Part shown: positions 5,004 to 5,607 of the stretch, piece after piece | How the letters are laid out: every line of letters begins with the position of its first letter | How positions within the stretch are numbered: position 1 is the stretch's first letter | DNA from: Candidatus Aenigmatarchaeota archaeon | GTDB lineage: Archaea > Aenigmatarchaeota > Aenigmatarchaeia > QMZP01 > QMZT01 | Direction of reading: 5' to 3' | Length of the DNA: 5,607 nt | NCBI GenBank assembly: GCA_023128965.1 | Contig: JAGMCY010000087.1 | Span: 1-5,607 of the forward strand | Notes under the pieces: generated by a model | Told to the model about the DNA's origin: nothing | The model's input: the letters and a program-made list of their open reading frames with translations, nothing else | The model's database searches: none | Program-made: the position numbers and the translations under genes

Positions 5004-5607
5004 ATGATTATAGGGATCGACATCGGAGGCTCGACCACTCAGGGCGTTCTGGTCAGGGAGGGGAAGATCACGGGTTTTGTTTCTATCCAGGCGAGCGATG
5101 AAGTCGCGAGTGCCGCGGGGTGTTTGGGTAAAATCCTGAGCACCAATAAAATTGAAATAAATCAGGTTAAACTGGTGGCAGCCACCGGAGGGGGGTCAAG
5201 AAAAAAATTAAGCAAGAAAATACTCGGGATCCCTATGAAGAAAGTGGATGAGATAAAGGCTATGGGCCTGGGAGGATTGGCACTCACCAAGAAAAAGAAA
5301 TGTTTTGTCGTGAGCATCGGAACTGGGACAGCGATGGTGGCCGTGAATGACAAAGGGAAGTCCATAAAGCACGCGGGAGGGACGGGAGTCGGAGGAGGCA
5401 TGCTGAAGGGGCTTTACCGGCTTCTCCTCAACAAGCATGACATAAACAACCTCGAAACCCTTGCCAGGAAAGGGGATCTGAGGAAGGTTGACCTAACCGT
5501 GAAGGACATCGTCGGGAAGGGTATAGGGAAGCTGTCTCCGAAGGCAACCGCTGCTAATTTCGGGAAGCTCTTGGATGATATCGAACACAAAGACATCGCG
5601 CTTGGTT
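5004..5607 (+). CDS. Type II pantothenate kinase-like ASKHA enzyme, 3' end missing
   Basis: The first 201 codons run off the right edge. Type II pantothenate kinases (Fumble/CoaW family) phosphorylate pantothenate with ATP in the first step of coenzyme A synthesis. Visible signatures in order are the phosphate-1 loop GIDIGGSTTQGVL at 4-16; a TGGGS turn at 61-65; VDEIKAMGLGG at 81-91, with E83 at the expected catalytic base; SIGTGTAMV at 104-112; GGTGVGGGMLKGL at 125-137; and ATAANFGKLLDDI at 181-193, closely like the LTAANFG segment of staphylococcal CoaW. The residue before the AGG turn is H123, where CoaW and animal PanKs have Arg, a residue implicated in catalysis. This may mark a subfamily with another substrate. 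BadF/BcrA-type ATPases share the first loop but lack the TAANFG region as I know it, so they fit less well. Most archaea use pantoate kinase and phosphopantothenate synthetase instead, making this gene unusual. The start follows from the leaderless promoter and the immediate phosphate loop. Confidence 0.85.
   Translation, partial: MIIGIDIGGSTTQGVLVREGKITGFVSIQASDEVASAAGCLGKILSTNKIEINQVKLVAATGGGSRKKLSKKILGIPMKKVDEIKAMGLGGLALTKKKKCFVVSIGTGTAMVAVNDKGKSIKHAGGTGVGGGMLKGLYRLLLNKHDINNLETLARKGDLRKVDLTVKDIVGKGIGKLSPKATAANFGKLLDDIEHKDIALG

Overview
This window is most likely archaeal. Three genes lack any Shine-Dalgarno sequence and instead have a TATA-like box centred about 25-29 bp upstream of the ATG, the arrangement of leaderless archaeal transcripts. 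The one well-formed Shine-Dalgarno (AGGAGG) precedes an internal operon gene. The lineage cannot be fixed from the sequence alone; a DPANN-type or other uncultured archaeon is a guess.

Left part (1-2951, minus strand): a three-gene cell-envelope operon read right to left. It begins with a 549-residue exported protein built of five Ig-like repeats and a C-terminal membrane anchor. Next is a small, very basic one-TM protein whose C-terminal part resembles DUF4129, its start fused to the preceding stop as TAATG. Last is a secreted, mostly helical protein that runs off the left edge and starts inside the previous gene, with a 50-nt overlap. The tight packing suggests co-translation of a surface complex.

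Middle (2952-3071): a 120-bp divergent promoter region, with a TATA-like box for each direction and a one-turn-spaced ACGTAA direct repeat next to the rightward promoter.

Right part (3072-5607, plus strand): a full-length OPT-family peptide/metal-chelate transporter; a 30-bp gap that is mostly two abutting copies of the perfect palindrome ATGTTTAAACAT; an 87-residue Pro/Glu/Lys-rich protein with a four-cysteine tail that I do not recognise; a short promoter gap; and the first 201 codons of a type II pantothenate kinase-like ASKHA enzyme. The kinase stands out because archaea usually make 4'-phosphopantothenate through pantoate kinase and phosphopantothenate synthetase. Here a histidine sits where type II enzymes usually carry a catalytic arginine.

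No RNA gene, CRISPR array, insertion sequence or clear terminator was seen. No gap between genes exceeds about 120 bp. The points most worth a second look are the tandem palindromes, the unusual kinase and the uncharacterised surface operon.
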